Shown: piece after piece, positions 44,831-58,100 of the stretch | How the letters are laid out: each line of letters opens with the position of its first letter | How positions within the stretch are numbered: position 1 is the first letter of the stretch | From: Hetaerina americana | Lineage: Eukaryota; Arthropoda; Insecta; Odonata; Calopterygidae | NCBI GenBank assembly: GCA_022747635.1 | Contig: JAKTNV010000003.1 | Span: 12,185,411-12,249,410, forward strand | Reading direction: 5' to 3' | DNA: 64,000 nt | Position numbers and translations under genes: made by a program | The notes under the pieces: model-generated | The model's input: only the letters and a program-made list of their open reading frames with translations | What the model was told of the DNA's origin: nothing | The model's database searches: none

Positions 44831-47800
44831 ATTCTGATAGAAATGGAGTAAGCAAATGAAACCTAATCAATGTTTTCCATCTTCTCGTATTTCCTATTTT
44901 ATACCATTCGGATAACTAAAACACATAGGCTGAAAGTCGCACTCCTTATTAAGAGCAAATCTTCCAATCTGCATGCCTTTCGTTTTAAATTGAAAAATTA
45001 AATATTTGCTCATGTATGGTAGAGTTTCGCATATTTGGCATGAGCTAATACAGTATAATTACACGCAAGAATACATTAACCAAAGTTTTACCGAGCCATA
45101 AGTGAATAAAGGTCATAAAAATCAATATTTCCTGAAACAATTTTATTTTAATGTGGATATTGATTTTTCATTCGCTATTTTGAACTATATTGTTAAAAGC
45201 CTAGCGTATAAGAATACTTGTTTTTATCTTTAAGTCTTAGAGAATATTTGCATGGATGCATCCTTTTATGTCAAAAAGATCAATTAATATGAGACGCAAT
45301 GACATGCATACCAAGCGTATGAACTCTTAAAGGGTTAATGTTCCCATCGGTCGTTTGGATACGTTTCCTTTAAGGAGAATAATATATTATAAATATTAAT
45401 ATGTAACAATCCAATGCTCAATAACCACTGTTGCCTATGGGTCATTTCAGGGATAATTCCAAAATTAGGTGAAAAATGCAGTATTAAATTTGAACAAGAT
45501 CTGGGATAATTAAAATTCAATCTTTTATGTTGTCCATAATTTATGAATGGCCGACATAAACTTGCTATTCTTACGCTTAGATTTAGACAATTTTTATGAA
45601 ATATTTGATGCCAACGAAGCCAAAATATAGGCTCTACCAGTTATAAAAGGGTACAGCAATCAGACACACTTAAAGGAGTACATACAGCGAGTGAGTGAAA
45701 AATATCAGCTAATAAAATATCAACCAGAATTACCAGTAAGATTCAGTCTACTGCCAAGTATCAAAGCGTTGACACAGTGACGTAATTCCTTCTGGAACCA
45801 TCAATGATGTGCACTAGTTTATCAGTTTAAATAACTTCGATATAACCTTAATGACATATGATAATATTTTATTATTTAATTTTGATAGTAGAAGAAAACT
45901 GCCAAACAAGTATTTACTATAACTATCTTTATGCCAAATTATTAAAATGGCAGGTGATGTGATTTCAGTGATACGATTTTAGCATTGTTTATTTCTGCTT
46001 CCATTAATGATTTTATATGAAATCACGTGAAAGAAAAAGCTCTTTAGATTGATATCTGCCAATTAAGTAATGCCGAAGAAAACGAACCAAACAAGTCGTC
46101 TTTGTCTCTAAGTAAGAAGTAAGAGAACTTCCGGCCGAGTGAATGACAGTGATAAATCACGAGTAGTAATTGCAACACCGAATTGCGAATTAATTGAAAC
46201 CCGTGCACGGGAACGTGAGTTGGCGGCTCATTAAGACAAAGGCATTCAGGGAATCGTGAACAACAGCACACCGAGAGGGAGGCACGGGGAGGGGACGCGC
46301 AGGGAAGCGTGTGGCAACATGAGAGGATGCTGTGAAAGGCAACTCGGGGAAAGAATCATGCGCTGCATGGACTGAAAATCGGTTGCGAAGCACAAAGGAA
46401 TCTCGGTGACAGCGGAACTGTCGCGGCAGAGGCCACGGTCACGCTTGACTGCTATATCATCGGATCGCTACTAAAAAAATTCTTAATTCCATGAAAGCAT
46501 GAAAGACTAACAACAGGACACGAGAAAAAAATAAATGAAACATTCAAAGGATTATCAGGAAAGCACCAAAAAGAGAAAATGAATATTTGTTTTTTCATTG
46601 ATCATCATTTACATAAACTATTCTCATAGTGGAGATTCAGTGGAGGACTAAGACAAAAATATCACCTGAATATCTGGAACTATTATTTTAATACATTCCG
46701 GGAAATTTTCATGAACCTTTTTATATTGTAAATTAGTTCGGCAGCCTAAATTGAATTCTACTGAAGCATGATGAAAAAACCTTTTCTGCCATGCGCGTTT
46801 AGATTCAACAAAATGAGATAAACCTCCGATTCGTGCGAGTACGACTGCGAGCGTCTGGGAATAATTTTTAAAATGGCGTTAAAAACATTAAATATAAGGC
46901 GCTCAAGTCTCCGGTGCTCTCGCTGTCATTTGTTTCCCCACTGTCCGGATTTTGCAGTTCACGGGGAGGTGGACAACTGGCACGAACCCTTCCGCCGAAG
47001 CAATTCATGCCGGTTGAATGACACCGGAATGGGATCGATGACGTGGGCGGGAAGTTAACGGAAAGGGGAGTGGATGGACGGGTGGGTGAGCGGACGGGAG
47101 GGGGATGGACAGTATGCAATAAGCACGCGCAGGGGGATAGGGGCGGGGATGGTATTGTTTGAAAGCGTAATAGGTTTTGTGCGACGGCTCCCACAAACGA
47201 CGGCTTAGTGGTGCATCTTCGCAAAGGAAAAAAGAGAGGGGGACAGGGCGGAAGGCAGGGGCGGGGGTGTGTAGGTGCTATGCAAAAAATCATAAAGGGA
47301 GGTCCCCACCGGCTGAGAGGAAAAAGGATTTCCTGAAGAATGAGATCGGTTCGGTGACTGGCAGACTGGACTTCCATCGCCCTACGTCCAGATTCGATTC
47401 CCCGGGCATTTTCAGCGATATTTTGGAGTGTTCCAAAATAATTATGATTCATCGATACTATTTATTCTCCTTCACATTCTGATTGCTGTGACATCCAGGC
47501 TGTTTGGTCCATGAACCTTTCTCTCTATTTTCGTTGGCCTAAAGTTTCCTCGATGGCAATATTCTAGGAAGGGAACTTTAAATAATTCCTCAATGTGACC
47601 AAGTGACTAAAATGATATTTAAAGCGCCGATGACACCATCTAATTTACTAATGATGAGAAATGACTCGTACTAAAACTCCATATGGTTAATAAATAAGGT
47701 AAGCCACCTTGCATTAACCCTGAAAATGATTTCCCACTAAATTCATGACTAACGACCCATTAAGTTGCCGAAGGAACTTACGGTTTAGAATCCGATATAA

Positions 47801-50800
47801 ACAAATTCAGAATATGGGAGAATGTAATATTTAGGATCATTAATAAACTACGATAGTGGAAATGACGTAAATCAGGATCCAAAAGACGAATCGCAACTGG
47901 TCGTAAGGTATAGTGACCATCTGGGGGACATCACTGCGAATGGATGGGCAACAAGAAGTGCAATGATTAGTTAGAGCTGGGGCAAGTCTCGCATTTTTTA
48001 AGGTTGATTATACAAAATCAATGATTTGAGTGATGCTGTATCGAGATTTTTGAAGTGCATGCAGATAGCGAATGCTTTGTATTCCGTGGACCACTACCGA
48101 AACACAAAACTTCGTTTTTAACGCTCTGGGGCACAACGACACGGTTTTCAACATGGGCGTATCATTCAGCATTTTGGAATTGCAGTACGAAGGTATGAAA
48201 GCGGTCTAAAATAAAGCTAGAAGTCTAAATTTACGCTGAATGTAGTAGGTACGAAGAACAGTGGCTCGATGAGTTAGTTAGTAAAAAAGAAAATATATTA
48301 CTATCTTGCTATTTGACCTTCCAATTATGGTTTGCTTGTCTTACTATTTTTTAAACACAAATTTTCCATTTTAGATCGATCAGATATAATTTCAGCTCAT
48401 AATGTTTCTATCATTGAACTATAGTATGAGGTTTTACTTCGGCTACTTTTGAATGAATCTCTAGATCTGTTTGTGTTCCTTTGTTGAGGAACTAGAAAGG
48501 GGGACTCGTTAGGTTAAGTAAGATCGACGTTCATTATGACATCGTTGTTGTTTTATATGAAGATCATTCGTAGGTTCCTTCACATATTTCAAGACACAAT
48601 GATTTTATTACATCAAAAGTGAATGTGAAGATCGACCACGGCGTTAAACCACGCTAAACGCTGGCGTAGAATTTTTCTTGTTACAGCTTTTCGATGCCAG
48701 GCTGTAGTTCTCACCTCCCTTTATCAAACTAATCCCCCTCTCCCAGGAAAATGACTCATCCCACCAACAAACAACCAATAAATCGAGTTTCAACCACCAT
48801 AAATACAATTTTAGTGTAAATAAATGGATAACTACTTACCTCTTGAAAAGCTCCGAAATACCTCTCAAAATCTTTTCTCAGCTAATGCTTTTGCCCTCTC
48901 TGCTAGAATTTGATTTGGAAAACCATCACCCTATGTGACATTATTGACGCGAATTTGAATAGTTTGATCACGCTGCGTTGGCGGAATCAAAAATTAATAC
49001 TTCAACAAAAAATGAGTGCTGTTCGGAAATAAGCATAGCACAAAGTATCCGTGACCAGAGTTATCATTTAAATTACAGAGAAATTATAATTTAATGTACG
49101 TTTTATTACATAAAGTAAGGTGGTATCAAATGCTCAAGATTATTTTCATTGAAAGAGAATAATAAAAAGCAGAAAAAAGAAAGATGCAACCATTCGAAAG
49201 TAAACATTTTTAATAAGAAAATTTTAATTTCATCAATATTTGATAAATATTTAAAAGCAGAGAAATATAACCAGGAACGGGAGGATTTTAAGGGAATTTG
49301 CTTATACAAAATCGCAATTTGGAAAATTTTGATAAAGTTTAAAAAAATTAAAGTGAAACAGGAAGATATGATATAGAATTTATTGGGGATCTCTATTGAA
49401 AATAAATAACTTCCAGAGCTACACAAAGATGAATAACAGCCAGTAGAATAAATATCTCTAACATTTCTATTTTTCTCTAATTGCTTTATGGTCTATTTAG
49501 CAATGGTACTTTAACTTTCCACTTTCCATGAAGCAGAAAAGCGACTAAATGTTAAATAACTTCCCTTACGAGATAATTATCACGTCGGTTCATGTTTCTC
49601 AGCGTGAAGTCACAGCATGGGTTTAAGGCAATAATTCCACTGATGAACTTTGACACCTCAAAATTATGCCAAATTATTAAATTATTTCATTTGATGTTTT
49701 GCCATCCTTTTGGTTGGTAGCATAAGGAGAGGTTGCTTCTAGTAAAATGTTGTCTAACAAAAAATGCTTTAATGGTGCTTATAAATGAATCGCAGATCAC
49801 TATGACAATATTGCACAGCAAGACAGTAATTCTGTCTACACCCAATACTTATTAAGACTACGGATAAATAGCGTGCATTAATTTTCCATTTTCATTCTTC
49901 TACTCATTAGAAATAAGGGAGAGTCTGCTTACACAACACTGCGGCAGCAATATTCACTTTTTTAGGATTAAAGATTTTCTTAATCCTCGGAGGCGGCCTT
50001 AACGTATCAAAAACATGTCGGAATGCTAAGATTACTGGTTCTAGAGTGAATAACTGCAATACCAAGTGCTTACTGTGGCATTCCTACTCCATGATTTATT
50101 TTCTATTACAGAAATAATGACGTATTTTCACGTAAGGGCATGATTTTCTTCTTAGAACCAGCTCAAGTGACACCTCTTGATTGCGAATCTGAGAGAAACG
50201 TGTCCGACGTGTGAAAAGAAAAGCATACTGAAAAAAATACGCTATGCAGAATTTTGAATTTGGGATTCAAATAAATTCGATTGTTTCCTTAAGAAGGTTC
50301 ATCGATATACGACACACGTGACGAAATCAAGGACCTAAAAATCTAGTAATAGGTACAATAACCAAGCATGAGCCCGAATAAACCTATTCCTCTGATTTTT
50401 CTGGTATTCATTTTGCGGTTTTCACACGGTCCTTCTGATTCTACTCCCACTCTACCGGGTTCATAAAAGATGTGGGTCAGCATTAAAGCTCCGATGCATA
50501 CTTGGACTAAATTAAATTTTACAGAAAAAGCGGCGAGGCGAAACAAACAAAAACCAACACTTTAAACTACAAAAAATTTTGATTCCAGTTGCTCAAACAG
50601 TTAATTGAAAAAGAATGGAGGAAATTTAAACGAAGATAATAAAAGTAATGTCCGTGATTAAATCTCAAAGTGAATATCCCGGGACACCTTTATAATCCTA
50701 AGGCTACGGGCATACATGAGTTGCTCTCACGTAGTGCTATGGATGATGAACGGTTCGATTTTGAATAAAGACGACTTGGAATATCTGTTGGGACCTTGCG

Positions 50801-53800
50801 AATTAAATTCCATATACCGTGCTCTACATTTAAACGCATTTTTCCAATAAAGAATCACCATATATCCCCCTGGGCTGATCCTCGCAATAAGCGTCACGTA
50901 AGCATAGCGATGCATACCCAAGGGGAACAAAATATTGGCCTCTTTGAAGTTAGCGGGGCCGGTGGGATTCCTTTTGGCCGCTTTATTAACTTCAGTCGCC
51001 CTTTTTCTGCGGTGGGATTTCATATTAAGGACGACACTAAACAAAAAAAAGGAAATATTTTTTTCATATCCAATTTGTGTGAAAGAGTTTGAGACTATAT
51101 ATCTCCGTTTTCCGACCACAAACACGAGGAGATATTAAAAGAAAGGATGGGTAAGAAAGGAAACATACGAAAGATATTATTTTTAACAATTATGAAAGTG
51201 ATCAAAAATACATTTTATGAGCACGATTGCACGACTTAAACTTGAAAAATAAAATGCGAATAAGATAATGGACAACACGGTGGAATTTTATTTTCTTGCC
51301 ACCGGAGCACTATTGTCTAGACTGGAGTAAACTCGCGACAGTTACTTCATTAAAATTGAAGCATACAACCGATGCAACCATTCCGAATCCGTAGTCAAGT
51401 GTTAAGTAGATGCCATTCCTGTGACACCTGAGACACTCTAAATAATGAATCACGCTCAAAGGGTTTCATTGTGAGGTCCTAGGCAAAAAGTGATCATACA
51501 TGACGAGTAAAGAGCAAGGGAAATGGTTAATTTGCATAAAAGGTGCTCGAGTTTCGAACGATAAATGTCAAAAATAAAATTTCGCATAGCATAATTCGCA
51601 AATAGTATTCGGAAAAAAATGAGGGTTAGCTCCAAATAAGAATAAAATAGCTTCAAATTATACATACTGTCGGTATGCATTTTGATGGACGAGCCGTAAT
51701 GTTTGCGGCATGGAAATTTAAAATGACGAGATAATAATGACAGCCACTAGTGACTGAAAATAAAAGCAATTTAACACTGAGAAAATGACATTAAATCAGC
51801 AATAAAACTGTACACCATCCATCTAAGAGATTTCCGAAAAATGCCCTAAAGCACTAAAATTTAAAAATCTAGTAGGTATAACAAAGAGAAATAATTAACC
51901 AAAAACGATTTTAATTGAGATATTTATTACATTAATCACGAAATAAATACTGAAACAAATCATTAGTTATGTAATATAACACAATGTTTATTTTCTTCAT
52001 TCCTAATGTCCATTTATTGCACGTAGAATATGTTCTCTTGGTTTAAAAAGATTTGACCGAATAGTATCCTAGAAATATAATCATTGCAGGCGAATATCTA
52101 ATGATCTTCAGCCAGCATCTTTAAAAATTGAATTTGCGTTGCATAAAATTTTGAGGCCTGGGTTCTTAGCTGCCGAAATTGAAGTTTTTATTTAAACCGC
52201 CTCACCAAGAAACCCTAGCACTTTTCTATCTATGACTTTGAAAGAGTTTCTGCGCGCACAACAACTACATCCCCAATTCTTCTCCACTGGATACCATATT
52301 ACAAAGAGATGAAAGATTCTTTCTCAATCTTCCACCGGGGATAGACAAAGGAATCTTAAGCCCTCTGGGTGGTCACTTAAAGGAATGCATTGGAGATGGA
52401 GAGATCAGTGACAGGAGAAGGCAAATAGTATTTTGGCAGTTGAAATTTGTTTACTGTGACCGATTATGAGGCAGCGGTGTGCTGACCGGAACTGTTGAAT
52501 CCAGAAAGGATGAAAGGAGAATTTTTCCATTATGTTTCATGAATTTGTAATATCGCAATTTTTATTGATGACAACATTTTTCTCTTCATTTTAATAAGTA
52601 ACATCTTCGTCGCAATATGAACTCGGCAAGGAATTAAAGGAAAATGCATTTAAATGAACTTCCAAATCACAGCAAAACCTCACATGTATGACTAAAATCA
52701 ACTCACCACTCAAGAATTGCGTGATCCGACCGGTTGACCCCAGCTAAAAAGTGCAATTACCAACCGCGCCCGGTAATTTCTCGAGCTCCTTTCACCTCCA
52801 ACCCTGGTATACCCCCCAACACACGTCGTGTCCCTCCGAATCAACACCCTTTGGCTTCTCTCTCCTCCAACCAGTGAAAAACCTCCACCACTCACCCTTT
52901 TGAGGCAGTCATCCTAGGGATTATGCAACGCGGTGCGCCACTGCGGTCGAAGGGTGCGGAGGAAAATCGGGGGCAGTCCAGTCGCGTTATTGAGATCACT
53001 TTCCGAATCGCTGGGGCTACCGGGAGGGGAAGGGAGGTTGGGGGGGGGGGGTGGCAACCACCCCCGCTCCCTTCGCGACAATCACGTGCCTTCGGTCAGC
53101 TGTCGCCTTCCTCTTTTTTTCCCTTTCCAACAACTTTTTTTTTACCAGTGCATTCGTGTAGCCTGAAAACCCTCCAAGGAAAAAAAACGAAATTCCACCC
53201 CAATGGTCACTCGAGTGGGTGTGTCGAAAGGGAAAAATATTTCCACCTGCCGCAGCGCGGCACTGCCAAGTTTTGCCCTCCTCCGCCCCGCCCCACCTCT
53301 CCACCACCCCCTACTCCCACCCACGCGACGGACCCCAACCCCCCCGCATGTGCAGGGTACGTAGTTCCCCGGTGCCGAAGGTTCATCCATGCGGGAGGAG
53401 CCTCTCCTTACGTCAAAGAAATCCAAATTAAAATATCGAAAAAAGATTTTTAATACTTGAATATAATTTATCAGAAAATTAAAAAAAATCTCCAATGCTC
53501 TCGTGTGATATATATATAATATAATTTTTTAATCAATCGATAACTGCATCAACTGGGAAGAAAAGGTGCCCTCTAGACATCCGGTTTCTTCTGCACCATT
53601 TTAAGATGGAACTGACGCATGATGTGAGAATTTCAGTTTTCCCACTTTGAGAAATCATCAACCACTTATCATTACATCTCGATTTAAAAATGGAGTGTTT
53701 GGGGACCAACGACTGATGATCTCATTTGCGGGGAGTACATCTCGAAATGGCGTAGAGGCGTTGGCAGTAATGAGGCACGAGATTTGAAATGCTGATTTTG

Positions 53801-54969
53801 AGAAGGATACGAAATGTAGAGCGGAAAGACCAGAAATGAACAGTGTTTGATTACGGAAGAATGGGGGTTGGCAGGCGAAGCAAGGAGAGAGGCTGGGGTC
53901 GGGAGCAAATAGAAGGTGACGCAATATGACGTAAAAGGACATCGGATGGGAGAATATCAGGTACGAAGGAAGGTGGTATAGCATAGGGAAAATAAAACTT
54001 CATAATGAATCATGGGGGAGGAGGTGTTACAAAAGAGTAAGAGGGCAATTAGGGCCGCGGCCGTATGTAGCGGACCCAAGTGCGATGCTTGGAGTAACCG
54101 CATCGCCCATGGAGACATCCTGTTAATGTCGAAAACGAGCAGTTAAACCGGTTCATCGGTAGGCATACACCGTGGAAAGATTCGATTTAGAAAATAAATG
54201 GGCATTTCATGAATGAATTACTTTTATGTGAAATATGACATTTGAATTGATGTAAAAGTTAATTTTTAGAAGTAGTGTTCTCGGTTAAGAGAGTTTAACC
54301 AATATCATCATATTCAGTGACTTAAAATGGAATACATATACGCATAGAGATATCGTCTTTGCGTCTCTGAAAAGATATCAATTTATTTCAATCAGCACAT
54401 TCTGTGCCCAAACGTAAGCTCACTTGAAATAAACAATCCTTTTCCGCCGCACGCTCCCGAAATGTCGGATGCAGATCAAAATGTTATGAGCCTATATCAC
54501 ATTATTGGTCATATTTCAGTTGTACTGATCTAAGGAAAATGATAAGGAAACTTCTATTCGTAGAAATATTACCGAAAATATTAAAAATGAATGGCATCTG
54601 ATTAGGGACATACATTTTATATTTAAATGCCGCAAATTGTCGGAGCCCTTACCGAAGATTGAACATAAAACATTAAAAGTGAGGGGACACTCCATTAACT
54701 AACTACTACGTACATCCGTATACTTGCATCATATGGCAATTTAATGCATGGGACCAGGGCATTATTTCAGACTGCACACGTATTTTAATGTTTCACATTT
54801 TTTGAGCTGTCGTTTCCGCAAACGTTACCAGTATCCCTAACACAATGAAAACTTCTTAAAGTTTACAAACCTGATCTGCTACGATTCTCAGAACGTATAT
54901 GATACCAAATTCAAGAACAATTATTAAATACTCGATGTTTTCTTCAGACTTAACTGGTCGGAAATCTAT
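44831..54969. other. Non-coding stretch
   Basis: No gene recognised. CpG-rich patches at about 46200-46440, 46800-47430 and 52740-53430 produce long open frames on both strands (up to 194 codons at 46868-47452, 176 at 52923-53453) with low-complexity Pro/Arg/Gly content and no family resemblance. I regard them as composition artefacts, though a promoter or untranslated exon could lie in such a patch. No mobile element ends were spotted. Confidence 0.45.
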
Positions 54970-55155
54970 TGAAATTGAAATACAAATGCCAGCGTATATT
55001 TCCAATCAATTTTATTCGGCACAACTAGTTTCGACGAATCGGCGTCATCCTCAGGACATGCTGCAAAAAAGGGATGTCCTGAGGATGACTCCCTTGCGGC
55101 GAAACTAGTTGTGCCGAATATAATTGAGTGGAAATATACGTTGGTATTTTTACTT
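54970..55155. repeat. Foldback repeat 3 with hammerhead-like motif pair
   Basis: The arms are about 85 bp. The inner part ATTCGGCACAACTAGTTTCG and GTCATCCTCAGGACAT is repeated inverted as ATGTCCTGAGGATGAC and CGAAACTAGTTGTGCCGAAT. Outer parts such as CGTATATTTCCA are also inverted. The minus-strand motif is CTGAGGA (55048-55054), 15 nt, GAAAC (55028-55032); within the 15 nt, GACG and CGTC can pair around CCGATT. The plus-strand motif is CTGAGGA (55079-55085), 15 nt, GAAAC (55101-55105). It lies in the CpG-richer half and looks younger than the other two. Confidence 0.85.
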
Positions 55156-58100
55156 CAGTAACAGTAATTAAGTGGAATCTACTACAGGATCTAACTTACT
55201 CGACACATTTCATCCTGAGGCTCTATTTCTTCTTATTCTTATGTATTTACACTTACAGACGAGTAACTCTGCAATCTTTTTTCCCCGAGTAGGAATACTT
55301 GAAGTATAACCACGAGTGCACTCTGAAAGCGAGATGGAAAAATATAACAGCTTCTATTCCACGTGAAGCGCCAGACGTTTCAAACACCACTTCGATTTAG
55401 TGGAGACCGACCTCCCTCAAGGATCTAGAGAAAGACATAATACATGTTTCGTTGTGCTTAAAGAGCCATTATTTCATTGAGCAATGAAAAAAGTGACATC
55501 ATGAACGTCTTTAGTTCGCTGTATTGGAAAACTGCCAATCTTCGCGTTGCTACTTTGCAGAACGATATCCATGTGACATTTCGACCACCTTAGGAGACGA
55601 GAGGCCCTAGTAAACCCTAGAAGAAGAGACGACCGGGGACCGAAAACTGATATTGGCTGGTTTTGCGCCGACAGACTCTTTGGAAGTCGCATTTAACGTC
55701 CCTTAAGATGCATAGCGCTGCAGTAAACGTCTTCGCTTGACAGCTGACAAGCAGAGTTAACGATATTTCCGGGTTGTAAATCCAGGAGCACGACATTAAC
55801 TTCACAAGGCAGGTGAAATCGTCCTTAAAATGTTTATCGGCACGAGCTAAGTCATAAACATTCTATTAAAGAGATTGAACTCCAATATAAGAGACTTTCA
55901 AAACATTTCAAAAGCTTCCATTCATATCTAGTGCCTGTTTATTTGACAAGGCAAGCGTGAAAATATTTTCAGCACAGAGATTTAAACATAAAAGAACGCC
56001 AACAATTCAATGGCGCAAGGACATTTTTAGCAGAGAGTTGGAACAAAAGGGAGTGGGATCTCATTACTATGTGTTGATGCGGTAAAACAACAGTGGAAAG
56101 CGGTTGGCAAGAAATATAGGGGACCAACCCGAATATTTCGTGTTAACTTAATCTATTGGTAAAAGAATGTCACAGTTACATCTTTCTGCTCCATTCAGTA
56201 ACTTAGGAAGGAATTTATTATACATTAGCTAGTATATACGGTCGTACTATGACAAGTATCGTATTCGGTAATTGTGTTTGCAATAAATTAATGCTATTCG
56301 TTAAACAAGTGAACTGACCAATTCATTTAACAAATAATTTCAGCTTTTCAAAACATTTTGAAAATCTTTTATCAACGTAAATCCAACGATAGCGGATTTG
56401 GAAATTCAGCCTAGCATATCGTTTCTTGTTAACCGAAAAATATTCCGAAAATTTAATATCTGGGAAGCAAAAAAGGTTTTCGTAAGAATCATCTCGTTGA
56501 AAAATAATACATATATTGAACATAGAAAACAACAGGAGATGGATCATTCCTGTGCGTCGTGTTATCCTTCCTTGTGAATTTCGCAGAAAAATCATTCACC
56601 TTGGCCGGGAAAACCAGGCTAATATATTTGCACTTAAATTCTCGCATTTTGTTGCACATCAGCGGATGGCTCAGTTGAAGTAATGGTCGCTGTATCTACC
56701 GCAGATCTTTAAATGCGTTCCCATGTTAGGTAATTTACATTGTACTAGGAGAAATGCTGCATAATGTGAACGGTTAGTACGGCTAATTGAATTAAAACTT
56801 GAGAATATGTATAAATATCATTCGTTAAAGTATTATTTCATTTGGGAAACCCTGAATTCAAGCATACTTTCATGGTACGTTTCCACCTAATAATTATTTG
56901 TCAAAGGATTATAGTTTGTAGTAATTCACATTTATAAAACTTTCTCAATTATCTATCTGAATTTTTCGCTGTCATTACGTCCTTTCATCAACGAATAATT
57001 AAAAGCACACACATATTAGTAACTATTTTCTAATGGTATCAAATTAAAGGGTGTAGAATTATTGTTGCGCTTATTTTTAAGACAATATAATCAAGGCGCT
57101 GTCGATCAATCAAGATTCAAAACAACTTTGAGAATAAACTCGCATTTACTGATTCGAGAATAATATTACAGCAATAATTGGAAGAGAAGGACAAAACTAG
57201 CATATTTTAATTATTGCACTCCCGACAGGACCCATTTGTTGGCTCTATGCAGACAGATCTAAGACACTTTAAGAGTCCGAAAGAATGAAAAATCTATCAT
57301 AGAAGAGGCAAAGGCATATTCCCTTACATCGAAAACTGCATTCTTAAATATTAAGTCAACATTTTTAAATTCTTCCTAACCTCGCAATTATATTTCTTAT
57401 CACTTTCCACAGAAGTAATTTATTAAGTTACCTATTAATATTTAGAAAACTTGATAAGATGTAAGTTAACAGTTATATTACGTCTTCAAATGCACATGAA
57501 AGCATGAAGATATACAATAATTTAAGCGAATTGTGATCATTTTCGGGATGAGGGGGGGAATGAGCTGGTTTGAAAGTTTTCAATAAGTATAGCAGGAATT
57601 TGCAGGGCGAATCTTTCTTTAGTCGAGGTTTTTACATTAATTGCTTACAAATTTTCAGACGCGTTTCTAACTTATATCGTCTACTTTCTCATTTTCGGGA
57701 GGCAATTAACAATTTTGTGCGTGACAAACTGAGTTTATGGTTTTGGAGTTTTCCTGCAATTACCCATTGTACGACCTTTCCTATTTGACCCTCATTTTTT
57801 CATCGAAAATATTCAGGGGGAAGGCCCTTGATACTTTTGTTCCCACAAATGGCGAACTGGGGACACGAGAGAGTCTGCACCCTCGCCCACCCCAGCACGA
57901 ACACCATTAAGGGACAGAGCACCTAATTGGAAAACCACGCCAAAGAGACAAATTTCTTATTCCGTCACGCCACATAAAGTTCACATAAAAATGGCCACAG
58001 AAAGGAATGGAAAAATGCAATTACTAGACTCATGAAAGACAAGATGATAATTGGCCTAGAAGTAAGGATTTCCTTTGGACTTCAGTTAAACTCTGTCTTT

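Noticed and set aside
46868..47452. 194-codon minus-strand open frame in a GC-rich patch
   Set aside because: Low-complexity Pro/Arg/Ser content, no recognisable motif, and competing open frames on the other strand; composition explains it.
52923..53453. 176-codon plus-strand open frame, with frames also open on the minus strand
   Set aside because: C/G-rich low-complexity sequence; several frames are open at once and none looks like a protein family.
55474..55805. Two overlapping minus-strand frames as a possible retroelement piece
   Set aside because: No catalytic motif or family resemblance; frame lengths are within chance for this composition.
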